From the NCBI GenBank assembly GCA_002749535.1, contig MZZL01000376.1, positions 620,001 to 684,000 of the forward strand: 64,000 nucleotides of DNA, given 5' to 3'. The notes beneath the pieces are model-generated. The model ran no database searches, was not told the origin of the DNA, and saw only the letters and a program-made list of their open reading frames with translations. Each line of letters begins with the position of its first letter. The first letter of the stretch is position 1. The position numbers and the translations under genes were made by a program. Shown here piece after piece: positions 33,101 to 44,600 of the stretch. The DNA comes from Apophysomyces variabilis (lineage: Eukaryota > Mucoromycota > Mucoromycetes > Mucorales > Mucoraceae).

Positions 33101-35398
33101 CCGCTTGACTATAATATCCAAAGCCGCTATGAGCGATATTTGGAGACATATTGCATATCAGAGATAGCCGAATTGGCACAGGAAGAAAACGAAAGCAAAA
33201 AGTCTGTAGATTTCAACGAGCACAGAGTCATTGCACGTTCCGAAGGACAAGTTTCCCGCAACTTAGCAAGAGCAAGCATCGAAAAATCGATTGCTCAGAG
33301 CGAGAAGCTACGAGCTGCTGGTATGTGCTTAAATATCTTTGTAAAAGCGTCCATGTAACCTGTTGTTGAACCTGTAAGGTGGCGATTCTGTCCATTTACT
33401 ATGGAACGACGTCAAGAGTTGGATAGCATCAGCGAAAATTACTGCCACAGCCATTCAAAGCAGAAACCTGCAGCCTCTTTACGAACTATTAGATGACAAG
33501 GAGCGACAGCAAGTGCAATTGATCTATGAAAATGTAATTGCAGCCGATGACCGTGTACGTTACAACTGTCCGCTTGAGTTCTATTTGGAAAAAGAGGAAG
33601 ACTCCGAAGACGAGAGCATTCCGTCTTCACCCATATCAATCCTGCAACAGCAAACGGAAGCTTATTTTTCTCCTCGAGAGAATGTGAAACACAGTGTTAT
33701 TCTCCAAATCGAGCCTGCCGAGGCAATGCAAAGCAGAAATCTGGCACAGCTGCAGCATGTGCAGTACGGCGATTTGGTCTATTTGCGATTCATAAATTCC
33801 GTACTGACAGCCAAGATATCTACGGTGGATGATAGCAAATTCATATCCCTAATCAAAGCATGCACCAATTCTACAGATTCCAACGATATAAAAAAGTTGG
33901 CTTACGACATCATCAATTCATATGTATCTGCAAGCAAATACCTGAAAGAGGACGCTTTCTTGCTGGATATCGCGGAACATGAGCAACTAAAGAAAACGAT
34001 GTCAATCTCAGATGCAGACTATCTATGGTTGGAGAAATAGACTTTTCTACACATCAACTAACTGACTGACACACACATACCCGTAGGAAAATAGTGCCCT
34101 GTCCCTGGAATAGCGGAAGCGAAGAAACATCTTTGCAAGAGAATATAAAAGAAGAGGATGACAACGGAGAAAACGACGATTTACCGTTGCCTGATGGATT
34201 AGAAAGAAAAGTGCGTCGTCCGTCCCAATTTCTAAGTGATCCAGGCGAGCTGAACCAGACAGCATCTGTGCAGGACGATAATAATGACAATTACATCCGA
34301 TGCCATGATTGTCTTGTTCTTGAAAGCCAAGTCGCCCTTGAAGGATCTCGTCGGATCTACCTCTGTTTTACCGCAAATGGACTGAACTGCCTTGTGTCCG
34401 ACAAACTGGAAGCATACGGATGCAAGCAGGTCCAATGGCAAGTTCATCAGCATTTGAGTCAAACGATGGCGGAGCACAGGTTTCCTGATGAAACTTCCAA
34501 AGCGGTTCTGGATGAACTTCGCTTTTCAGAAGACATCCTGAGACAAGCGGAAGCCGGTGTTGCTTCCAATGGTGACATTGACGCTTATCAAGACCGTGGG
34601 CAACCCGCTTGTCAACACCAGAAAGAGCAGGGTCTGCAGGGCACAGCTTGTCGAGAAATCTATAAGCAGGATGGAATGCAACTCTTGCCTTTGACGCTTG
34701 ATATTGGATATGGATCACACTACTTCAAATTGATCAAGATATTGCGCAGCCTTGGGGACTATAAAACAGCGTTGCGTATGTATGAAACGTCCGCATCCCT
34801 CTCGGAATGGCAAGCGTATTACGAGTTGGCAACACTTTACCGTACTGGGTTCACGGCCGATGAGGTCGACATCTCCGAGAATCAAGAGGCGGCATTTCTG
34901 TGTTATGCCATCGGTGGCCTCTTAGGAGAATACCTATCGGCATTAGAAGTAGCTGAGTATTATGAAAAAGGCTATAGCAAGACAGTGGGGGTCCATTACG
35001 ACAAAGCATTACAATGGTATACGTATGCTTATCAACGAGGCACCGTATCCTCTGCCTTACTGGGTATTGGAAGAGTGGAGCATGCGTTAGCCCAAGCAGC
35101 CATCAGTCCTGTGGAGAGGGAAGAACATCGACAAAGAGCCTTACAGACATTTTTGCAGATTGTTGAATCAGAACCATACGCGAGATTTATGGTGGCCATG
35201 TACCATATCTATGGATGGGGTTTCAAAGAACCAGATGCTAGCCTCGGCTTCCAAATACTACTTAATCTTGTTGAATCGGGTGTTTCTGGCGTCTTTTCCG
35301 CAATAGCAAGATGCTATAACGAGGGTATTGGCGTTGAACGTGACCCTGCGAAAGCCCTGGCTTATCAGAAGCTATCCAAAAGGATGTATACATTGTAG
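30144..35398 (+). CDS. 1451-residue protein with three MACPF-like modules and C-terminal Sel1-type repeats
   Basis: Exons: 30144-30185, 30247-30552, 30612-30765, 30834-30932, 31003-31586, 31871-32024, 32078-32203, 32273-32772, 32835-32991, 33048-33320, 33379-34027 and 34087-35398. Three tandem modules (about residues 117-395, 396-655, 656-900) each start with an FG(H/Y)YYP motif (SFGHYYPSLIAIGG, RFGYYYPSSILLGGR, RFGYYYPTQVNIGAR). Each then has a glycine pair, a tryptophan and a YEL(F/L) block (GGNTSLL...GW...YELF; GGSSTSGGYQGW...YELL; GGDSVHLLW...YELL). That order resembles the MACPF-like domain of fungal intracellular proteins. Exon-intron phases repeat with the modules. The C-terminus has Sel1/TPR-like repeats (AAFLCYAIGGLLGEYLSALE; YDKALQWYTYAYQRG). 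There is no signal peptide. Function unknown; it is not evidence of pore formation. Confidence 0.75.
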
Positions 35399-35742
35399 AA
35401 CCAAATGCGCTTAGATACCCAAATATGATCCAGGTCTATTTGATCGTTTGCATAGTTACTCTATGTTCCTCAGAGCTTAATTTATTCTTATTCATCCAAT
35501 GATACAAAAAACTAATCTCTTCTAGCCGCTTTTCAATATTACTGCTCTTTTTTGCTGTGAATCCTATTCCTACTAACGGAGTCATCGAACAAAAGTGGTA
35601 AAAAGATCATGCATGCATCATTTATTTTTTTTTTTTTTTAAGAAAATGGACAAAATGAAAAACGAGTGGAAGAGAGACGGGGGGGGGGAGAAGGAATCAG
35701 GTTGAACGATGGATTTTTCTTTGCTTGATCAAGCGAATCAGT
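35399..35742. other. Convergent 3' flank with poly-T and poly-G runs
   Basis: Between the stop codons of the MACPF-like gene and efg1. It holds a T run near 35625-35640 and a run of about ten G near 35680. No gene. Confidence 0.6.
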
Positions 35743-36629
35743 TCACTCGTAGAAGTCATCTTGGATGCCACTGGCATTGGGCTGCTCCTGGTCTTCCTGA
35801 GCTGGAGTGGCCTCTTCCATTCTATCTTCTTCCAATAGCGGTTTGACTTCTGGTATCTCACCTGCCCTGACCAGTGCCTTTCGGTATTGAGCCCTATACC
35901 ATTTACGTAGATCCTCCATATCGCCACTGTGATCGAGGATCTCTTTGATCTTTCCTCGCACTTCTTCCCGTACTTTGAGGTTATTGGTATCGTCCGCATT
36001 CTCTTTTGGAAATAAGGATACATAGGGTTTCGTCGGTGGATAATGCTACAGAGGGAGATCCCAAGTTAGTGATCTGCAACCAACCACTTCTTTAGCGTAC
36101 CAAGATATACATCAAATCAATATTCAATTTCTTTGCTTCCTCTTCGGCTTTCTGTTTTTCCTCCTCAGTTTTTGCCTCCTCCACATTTCTCTTCGCTGCT
36201 TTTAATTTACGTTGGACCTTATTTTTCTCTATAACCAAAGTTCATAGATCAGTAAAGTGCCTATGATATTTCCGTAAAAGACCAGAATCTTACCGAAATG
36301 TTTTACTTTGTGGTATTTTTGCTTCATTTTCTGTTCTTTCGCATCAATCATTTTCTCTCCAAGCTCAAATTCCAACGCTTTCAATCGTCTCTCATAACTG
36401 ATACGAGCGGCAGCAGATATAGTACCCTTTATTTTTGTTTAGGACAAGTTGAGCTCTTTCTTTTTTTTGTTTCCATGAGGATCCATCCTCATGCTTTCTT
36501 CACGCGTTTTACCTTGTTTAATGCTCGTTTGGTGTCTCTTAATCGTTTCTTAATCTTTCCTAAACTATCCCCTTTATCTTGTTCATGGTTTTGCTGCCGC
36601 TTGAATTTAGTTCCTGGTTGCTGTTTCAT
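35743..36629 (-). CDS. efg1: rRNA-processing protein Efg1
   Basis: Nucleolar factor for early cleavage of pre-18S rRNA. Exons: 36629-36513, 36426-36294, 36228-36101 and 36045-35743; 226 residues. The family core is seen as LGKIKKRLRDTKRALNK, AAARISYERRLKALEFELGE, KYHKVKHFEKNKVQRKLKAA, and DLMYILHYPPTKPYVSLFP, split by an intron after ILH's preceding codon. The C-terminus is acidic. The start is placed at MKQQPGTKFKRQ because family members begin shortly before the coiled core; the open frame extends further upstream, so a longer N-terminus is possible. Predicted largely coiled-coil and basic. Confidence 0.85.
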
Positions 36630-37146
36630 CGCTTTCTTGTGCGCTCGGTCGACAATAGAAGAAAATTGTCTGGATGCCCAAAAAGGAGTTCCCTTCCAGA
36701 GCAGAGGAAAAGCAAGCTTGTCACGGTGGCTTTGAATTATGCGCACGGCGGTGCATGAAAAGGACAAGGTCCGCCGTGATGATCTCCTGGTTTTCCGCGA
36801 CGCATCGGCCATAGTGAATTCTTCGGATTTCAAATCCAGCCATCCTATGTTTTCTCATTAGCCAGAGCGATTCTTGCAGTGACTTGAGTGATAGACTCTT
36901 AGTCAAGGATCATTTTAGGTTTCGGATTCCGAGAAGCTCTTGAATGCCATGGGTCAATGGGAACACAGATCGTAAATTTTTTAGTTAGAAACCCTCTTCG
37001 GTTGTCAAAACTTTGCATTGTCTGTGTGTCTCTCTATGAAGTAAACTTACGGGTTCCTTCGGTCTTTATTACGCTTTTGTTAAATTTATCCTTTGTTTCG
37101 TTCCGAGGATGGTGCATGGTTTGCTCTATCGGGGAATGGCCAACAC

Positions 37147-37168
37147 AGAGAGAGAGAGAGAGAGAGAC
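37147..37168. repeat. (GA)n microsatellite
   Basis: About eleven uninterrupted GA/AG dinucleotides. Confidence 0.95.
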
Positions 37169-38257
37169 TAAGAGGGACGATGCAGCTGAGTTCTTGGAAA
37201 GACATGAAGTTGTGAAACGTTTCCAAGGTTCTCCGACGAGGTAACACGGGAACAAATGAAGATAGGGGCTGTAAAACGAACCTTTTGCCATTTACATATG
37301 CTTAAATGTTCTCAATGTTTCTCGCATTTGTCATCCTATTTATCTCTTTTGACCTGTCCAACATGGATATACTGCTACTTCGCCAAAGAAGCTGAGCTGC
37401 TATCTTTCCCTTTTCTTATGCCTTGTATGACATCAATTTGCTAAATGAATGGAAAGGTTATTTTCGATCGAAAGGACCGATTGGTTCTTCATGGCCCTGA
37501 CGACCCTACTTTTTTCTGTAATTCGGATTCCGTAGATGAATTATTGGATAGGATTACTCACCATGTATAAAACGGCGGCTAATGGTTTAAACCGTCAGAA
37601 CAAAAAAAATATACAGCCAGCCAACCTGGGGGACCCGAAGGACTTACCTCAACTGCTTCTCAAGGAGGGGATCTATCGCTGGTTTGCATGCTTTCAGTGT
37701 CCATTCCTGTCGGTCAGGTGAGGTAGTATGGGCTGTTCCCAGTGGCAATGTTAGTTGATCACATGGATATTTTGTTTTTAAAAGTGGGGTAAGTGGCAAA
37801 AGGCGGCAAAACATGGGTAAAAATGGCAAGACGTTTGAACTCCGTTGGGCGAAACAGGTTTGTCATGAGAAAAAGGGGATTGCGAAGAGAGGGGATTGAC
37901 ATTTTATCTGTATGATAGAAATCTGTAATGGCGTACCCAGTCATGGATTGCTTCTCCTACTAAATAAGAAAAAGGAGAAATGAGAGAAAAGATAGAGGAG
38001 GCATGGACTAAGCTAACTTCATTAAGAGGAGTATATATTCGTCTTTGGTTGTTTATTTCAATGCAAGATGCAGAGCTGACAAGTGACTTTTTGCACATGA
38101 AAATCCCGCGAAAAGACGGACAGCGCATGGAGGCGGGAAGAAAAAAAGAAAAAGAAAAAAAACTCGCCATGTTTCCTTTGGCCCCGCAATTTAAAAAGCA
38201 ACCTCCTTAGATTTATTTCCCTTTTTCTTCTCTCCTCATTCCCTTTAACTTCTTGTT

Positions 38258-38281
38258 CCTCTTCTTCTTCTTCTTCTTCTC
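38258..38281. repeat. (CTT)n pyrimidine tract
   Basis: About eight TTC/CTT triplets in a long pyrimidine-rich stretch directly before the WRKY-like gene. Pyrimidine tracts are common near fungal transcription starts, so it may be part of the core promoter. Confidence 0.8.
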
Positions 38282-38334
38282 TTTACTTCTCTTTATTTCT
38301 TTATTAATCCTATATAACACAAAGAATCATCTAC

Positions 38335-39525
38335 ATGAACGACATTGCCTCCACAGGATTCCAACCCACCACTTTCGCATCACAACAACAAGAATACACT
38401 CACCCTACAGCGCCACGGATACCTCAGGACAACAACACCAATCCATCCTTTTACGATCTACAGGATGTTATTCACCAATACAAATCCCAACCAGAACTTC
38501 TAAAATTGATCTTGACAAGCAAAGTCGAGGAAGACAAACGACGAGCGGAAGAAGCTAAATTACGAGCAAAGGAACTCGATCTGTATTTACAAGAAAACTC
38601 CCGTCGGCTGTCGGTCCATTCTCATTCTGATACGGACGGATCGGGAAAATCAGAGGGAGTGGTGCCACGATCCAAACGACGTACAGCACCATATCATATC
38701 CCACAACGACGTAAAGACAGTCTAACAGATCATCAAGAACGACGCCATTCAGCAGCCGCTGCCATGCTTGCCATGGGAAGCCTAACTGTTCATCACCATC
38801 ATCATTCACATCCTAACGACCCCTCTATTGAACATACAACACCTTCCCCCACTTCTCCCTTGTCCAGGTAAAGTAAATCATGTCTTTTTGTGTATGTGGG
38901 GTGCATGGATCGACTGGATGCTGACCTGTTCCCTTTTCATGTGATTAATTTTTTATCTATCAAAACAAATAGCGCAGCCACATTATCCTCGCTATCTGCG
39001 TCCTATCCTTCCCCTGTTGCCGATCAATATGATGATGAAGAAGATGAAATTATCGAAGAAGAACAGCTGGAACTTACTTCTTCGGGTCGCCCCCGCCGTC
39101 GACGAGAGATGCAGGCCATCACCAAGATTGTTGAGACACGCGAATTTCCCTATGTGGATGATTACTTTTGGAAGAATAATGGCAACACCACACAGAAAAA
39201 GACAGGCTGCAAAAGTATCTATTACAAATGCTCCAATAGTAACAAGGTAAAGCAAACAATCCAAAAAAAGGAAAGAAAAAAAATTTAGTTTTGGAGAACG
39301 GTGGAAATTCGCGGGATCGGAATGGTGAAGGCGGGTTTTCCCGAGCGGGGTTGACATATGAAATTCATGCTCTCAGCCAAAATTTCTCACGTTGGGTCCT
39401 TTTTATATTAGGGTTGCCCCGTCAACAAGACCGTCACTGCTCGACCTAATGGTGAATATCTTATTAAATACCGTGGTAATCATTTACCAGAATGTGGACG
39501 TGTGGAACGAATTCGTGATCTGTAA
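38335..39525 (+). CDS. WRKY/GCM1-like zinc-finger transcription factor
   Basis: Exons 38335-38867, 38973-39246 and 39412-39525; 306 residues. The N-terminal part has a conserved-looking helix (FYDLQDVIHQYKSQPELLKL then KVEEDKRRAEEAKLRAKEL), then low-complexity Ser/His-rich linkers and an acidic tract (DEEDEIIEEEQ). The C-terminal DNA-binding module reads DDYFWKNNGNTTQKKTGCKS, IYYKCSNSNKGCPVNKTV, then YLIKYRGNHLPECGR. The YY(K/R)C...GCPVxKTV...YxGxH order and the zinc ligands C-X6-C and H-X3-C fit WRKY-GCM1 family fingers. WRKY-type factors are known in some early-diverging fungi. The heptad is WKNNGNT instead of WRKYGQK, so DNA specificity may differ. The last intron splits the finger between the two cysteines. 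Confidence 0.8.
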
Positions 39526-39841
39526 AGAAGAAAATAAACCAAAAATCTCACCAAAAAAAATCAGGAAAATAATAATAAAGAAATAAGCCAACGTTGCAAA
39601 CAAAGAAAAGGAGGGATTTGAGACATGTTGAGGGCAAGGGGTCAAGGGTATCCAACCTGTCACGCCATTTCCTTAAGCTGCATGATCCATTCCAATTTTT
39701 TTTTTCATGGAGAGATCCGGGGAACCTAAAGTAACAATGGGGAAATGTGCATAATTCGTATGCTATATATAAAGGCCAACCTTTTCCCAAATTCTCCCTT
39801 TCTTCTCATTCTCTTTTTTTCTTTTAATTCTCTGTTCGATC
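39526..39841. other. Intergenic, promoter of the His-rich protein gene
   Basis: A TATATAAAG box-like sequence near 39765-39773 lies about 70 bp before the start at 39842, followed by a pyrimidine-rich tract. Confidence 0.5.
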
Positions 39842-40279
39842 ATGGCTACTCTCATCCTTCCCAGATTTGCAGGCTCCACATTAGAACCATCCACCGAACC
39901 TATTGTGATCCGTCCAAACCTTCATCATCAGCCTCATCCTCATCATCATCATCACTATCCTATGCCTTATAGCTCACAGGCCAAAGCATCCGTCAAGGTA
40001 GAACCGACCCGATGCACGAAACCCTTATGCAGAAAGAATAAACCAGCATCGATCGCCATTCCAGATCCTTCCGAACTGTCAGATGACGATACTTTCTCCG
40101 ATGAAAATGAAGAAGCGGCAGCTGATCAACCTTGGCTCATCTGGGATGAAGAAACACAATCCATCAAAGTGGCCCCTCGCTACAGAAACTACGGTGATAT
40201 CCCACCATGGATTATGTCTGCCCTCCTATCCCCTTATTCGGATGATGACAGCAGCAGCACAACCAGTAGCTGCAACTAA
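39842..40279 (+). CDS. His-rich 145-residue protein, unknown
   Basis: Single exon. It starts MATLILPRFAG, followed by a histidine/proline-rich stretch (LHHQPHPHHHHHYPMPY), a short CTKPLCRKNK patch, an acidic serine-rich segment (SELSDDDTFSDENEEAAADQ) and a more ordered block WLIWDEETQSIKVAPRYRNY with GDIPPWIMSALL. The conserved-looking C-terminal block and a TATA-like element in front support a real gene. I do not recognise the family. The cysteine pair and histidines could bind metal, but that is speculative. Confidence 0.65.
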   Translation: MATLILPRFAGSTLEPSTEPIVIRPNLHHQPHPHHHHHYPMPYSSQAKASVKVEPTRCTKPLCRKNKPASIAIPDPSELSDDDTFSDENEEAAADQPWLIWDEETQSIKVAPRYRNYGDIPPWIMSALLSPYSDDDSSSTTSSCN

Positions 40280-40742
40280 AAAGAAAAAGAGAAAGAAAAA
40301 GGAATGCAACACCTGCCCTGCCATATCCTATTCATCACCATGACCGAATATTTCTGTGTTCTTATCACAACGACGACTATTAGCTTACCTACTTGTTACT
40401 TGTATACCATTTTCTGCTTGTTCTTTGTACCTGAAACTAACTCTCTCCCCACCTTTTCTTATATCTTCCACTAGCCCTCCTATTTCTTCTTGCTTCCATT
40501 ACCCTCTCGCTCTCTTCCTCTTGGAATCCTTTGTATATAACTCCGTTACTATTCTAACTCACTTTTACCCTTTCGTTTTCTCTCTTTTTTTTTGTCTATT
40601 TTAAGCAGTGAAAATAAAAAAAAAGTTGAACTTGATAAAAAAAAAGATTAACATACATAATACGAAAGAGGTATGCTTGATCGTACAATGAAAGTGAGAA
40701 AAAAAAAGAGGGAATCATACACCTCTGTTTAGAATTTTATTT
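40280..40742. other. Convergent 3' flanks, no gene seen
   Basis: Pyrimidine-rich 3' region of the His-rich gene facing the 3' end of the glutathione S-transferase gene, with A-rich runs near 40610-40650 and 40695-40710. Confidence 0.5.
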
Positions 40743-41628
40743 TTAGCCAAAGACAACGGCAAAGCTATCACGACGTTGGACCCGTTCATAGTACCCAATC
40801 AGTGCCGCCCGGTTTTGGAACACGATGTCGGGGTTAATGATTGCGAGGCGATGAAGGTAAGCAGTAAAGTGGACATCAGCGAGGGTGTACCGTTGGCCCA
40901 TGAGATATGGACGCTCCTCCTTCTGGAGTCTGGATTCAATCTGGTCGAGGAATTCGGTCAATGTGTCCCAATAGCTTCGATTGATATCGAACATGAAGGA
41001 AGGGCTGGTCGTCCCCTTGTAGACAGCCAGGATCGGTTCCGTCTCCTGGATCAGGCGCTCATACCGTGTACGGTGTTCACTCGTAGCACCATCAGCAGCA
41101 GCGTAACTTTTCCAAGCCTCGATCCGGCCTTGAAGAAAAGGGGAAATCAAGGACCGCTTGGTCTCGATTTCGGAGAGACTGCCAGACGTGAAGAAGACTT
41201 GGTTACCCAGATCATAGCGTCCGTGCATCGCCTGGACCAGTTCCTCCATCTCCCGACGTTCCTTTTCTCCTCCTTCAGGATGCAGAGGGCTGCCTGCTTG
41301 TTGGTCAAGGTATTCCGTCACCGTGATGGAATCGGTCAATATTGTATGTACGTCCTTGTGGTTGATCACCTCCAGTGTAGGCACAGTAGCATGAGGATTC
41401 AACCTATATAATTTAAAAGGTAAGTGTTGGTGTCACGACAGCAGATTACACTTCGTACTTCAAAAAGTCGGGTGCATAATTTTCCGCCTTGGACAGATCG
41501 ACATTGACTTCCTCCACATTGGGAATTGCTTTCTCAGCTATCAAAAGTCGAGGGACAGCTGCCCAAAGGGAGAGTTTAAATGTATATAGTTTCACACGTT
41601 GGATTGTATTGGCAGCAGCAGTAGTCAT
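40743..41628 (-). CDS. Glutathione S-transferase family protein
   Basis: Exons 41628-41459 and 41403-40743; 276 residues. The thioredoxin-like N-terminal domain starts with VKLYTFKLSLWAAVPRLLIA and continues across the intron as FLKLNPHATVPTLEV, the cis-proline GSH-binding block, then DSITVTEYLDQQ. The helical C-terminal domain includes YLMGQRYTLADVHFTAYLHR, the usual ALADVxxxxxxxR-type element. The donor GTACGA is chosen because it restores the LKLNP motif; the next GT would break the frame. Likely conjugates glutathione to electrophiles or acts as a peroxidase; substrate unknown. Confidence 0.9.
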
Positions 41629-44600
41629 TGTTGTTGTTATTGGAGAGCAAAGTAAAAGAAAAAGGGATAATGGTTATAAGATAAAGGATAAGCAAAAATC
41701 CTTGCTTTTATATAGCTTATATAGCTTTGTAAGCACTTTGATCTATTTTTCTTTTTTTTTTTTTAGGTTCCTTGTTATGGCAGGCCGCGTAGAACGCTGG
41801 GTGGAGTTCAAGTTTAAAATGGTGTTCTTCATGCCTCTCTTGACTTCATCTGCTGAGTCATCTCCCATCCGCTTGGTCGGTCGGACATCTCTTTAGCCCA
41901 ATATGGAAATCCGCGGGAAAGGACCTCCGGGGGTTTACGGTAAATGACTAAAGTCTTACCAGACATTCCCAATCTATTCTTGTTCATCAGAGTAGCATCC
42001 GCTTCCTTTCCTCAGGAAAATTGACGTGCAGTTTACGGGCGAAGCAGCGTTTATTGTTGCTGCCAAAGGATTTGTTCTGCCAATAAGCGATCAGGACATC
42101 GTCTAGTGTGGAAAAAAGAAATAGACAATAAGACAATAGACTATTAATTAACCAGACTAAAAGGTATCGACCAAGTTTTTATTTCTATTAATGACTATAT
42201 TATACTGGATGTAGGACACCTTCCAACTGAGGTCGTAAAACTCTTTCATGAGGCTTATTTTGATAATGCAAAATCAAACGATAGAACGAATCATATGTTC
42301 TTTGATAGGACCATTAGTTTCCAAGGAAGAATAAGAGATCAGATCCATTGAATTAATATGCACCTAAAACCCAGTTGCATGATAGCAAGCATCATTTGTT
42401 AAGCTGAATTTAAATGTTTAATCGTTAACCCAATTCGTTCCCTTAAAGTGACAAGCTGAAGCCGAATATTGACAGTCGTTGACTCATACATGGTTAATCA
42501 TTAACCCATTGCGTATGAATACAAGCTCCAGTACGGAACATGGCAACCATAGGACTTATCAACAATACATATACACAATAAAGAAATCGACAAAGACTCA
42601 TGTCGATAGAATTGGGATGAAAATGAAGAATGAGGATGTGGTTCTGCCGTTGTTACACTTGTTGAATATTCAGGAATTGCTTCCTATGCTCTCTGAGTTA
42701 CTGTAAGCCATTAGCACCTCAACCTTGTTCTGGATTCCTTGCTTGAAGCACGCTTCCCGGGTGATCCTCCCTGTTCCTGAATTATGGAAATCTCTATGTA
42801 GTCTTGCAGCAATTCCATGGATTGTTTATGGATCCGTTCAATTGTATTCCGTAGGAATATTGTTCACCATCACATAATGTCTCTTTCTATGCTCCTAGTT
42901 ACCCATTCCGTCCATTCAGCCTTAATAAAATTGAGGTACAACAGCAGAATGACCCGACTCTCTTTCTTTTTTTTTGCCGGTAACTAGGGGAGCCTCAGGC
43001 TGCATTAAATGGTGCCTGAAGGCGCCCCATCTCTCCATAGATTGAACATGCATTATCAACTACTTTATAACAGCTGACGCATATAAAAACTGGACTATAT
43101 ATTGATCTGTGTGAGTGTCATAGTCACGCTTGGGTTCCGATTGTCCCATGCGAACATTTGTATCATCCAAATATAAAGGAGTACAGAGGGTAAAAGCTCT
43201 CGGTTCTGAGAAAGCTGACATGCTCACATACACACACCACATTTGCGATGGTCAACTTTTCTGTGCATACGAGGTTTATGATTTACGTCATTAAAGGCAA
43301 AAGTTTCTGAACACATACGGAAGTATGTAAAATGAGCCCAAAATCCAACAATGCATTTAGGATCTTCGCACCTGTCAAATGTACGTCGTAGTACAAATAA
43401 ACAGATATATCGAGTCTAAGTGCATCTTTATTTGTTACGATGAAGAAGTATACTTCCACTTCTCTTCATCCAGACACTGATACAGTTTTCATTGACACTA
43501 TCATTGCTTCCACAACCCGGTACCGACTATTGCTCTCAAAGAAAAATGTTTCGCGTAGTTTCATTAGTGGGTTGCATTTTACTCATCTGCTGCGAATATG
43601 GCTCTATTTTAGTGTGTGTCTTATATACGAATTATCCCAATCTGCTTGGCGTGATCTTGCATAAGGATTGAAAAGTATGTCTCAATAAACCGGTTGTTTA
43701 TCGTGCATCATATCATCTGCGCACGGCTTCTTTGGTTATGCTTATCCTAACTTATTTGCAGATTTGCAATGGAAGTGAGCTTTATCCTGAAATCAGATTA
43801 GCCAGGAACAGGATGAACTTTACCATTCTATATTCATTGTAGCCTTTGATGTAGTAACATGGCTGGCTGAAAAAAATGCATATCAGGCAATGCTTATCAA
43901 GGGGAAATCACCCATGGTGGCAGCCGATAGGCATATGTCTGAAAGAAGGAAGGAAGAGCATTCTTTATATACGCGATCTGTCCAATCTTGAAAAACTAAT
44001 ATCTTCTTTTGCCAGATGCCTACCATTCCTGTAACAACTGCGCGTCCATAACCTTTGCTTGCCAGTCTTATCATACTGTCCCAGATACAGTCAGTGTTCC
44101 ATCCATTGGTCCATCGTGATTATTCATCATGCAACATGGACTGTTTACTCATTAACCTTTGAAAAACCACTAAGTTTAAAAAATCACAAGCCGAAAGAGA
44201 GATAGAAAAAATGAAAATAGTCAAACGAAGGAAAAATACTCCTTTTTCCCCTTCCAAACTGTGCGTAATATGAAGAATACTGAATATAACATTCAAGCTT
44301 TCCTTTCTTTTCTTTTTTTCCTTTTCTTCCCGTTTGTAAGATATCCATTATCAATGTCTACGTTCGAAATAGGAAGAATTACTCATAAGTACAATGGTGG
44401 TATCCAGAATCCATTCTCCAACAGCAAGATATTTTTCGAAATAGCCACGGATTTCCTTGTTCTCGATCTTTTTTACCGCAGGTCTAACAAATGATCAGCA
44501 TAAACTAAGCAGCAAAAAGTCGACTTTTCTCTTTTCTTCTAAAGATATGCTCACTGTAATCCTGTTGTTCGTTTGATGCCGGCCAGAATGGTCGAAATGA

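Larger units (their letters stand above)
36630..38334. other. 1.7-kb intergenic region between efg1 and the WRKY-like gene
   Basis: Divergent promoters of efg1 and the WRKY-like gene. It contains a (GA)n microsatellite at 37147-37168 and a CTT/TTC tract near 38258-38281 just upstream of the WRKY-like start. No open frame with credible content. Confidence 0.55.

Noticed and set aside
34047..34718. Minus-strand frames of 70-116 codons
   Set aside because: Antisense shadows of the last exon of the MACPF-like gene.
40776..41411. Plus-strand 211-codon frame
   Set aside because: Antisense shadow of the glutathione S-transferase gene, which has clear family motifs on the minus strand.
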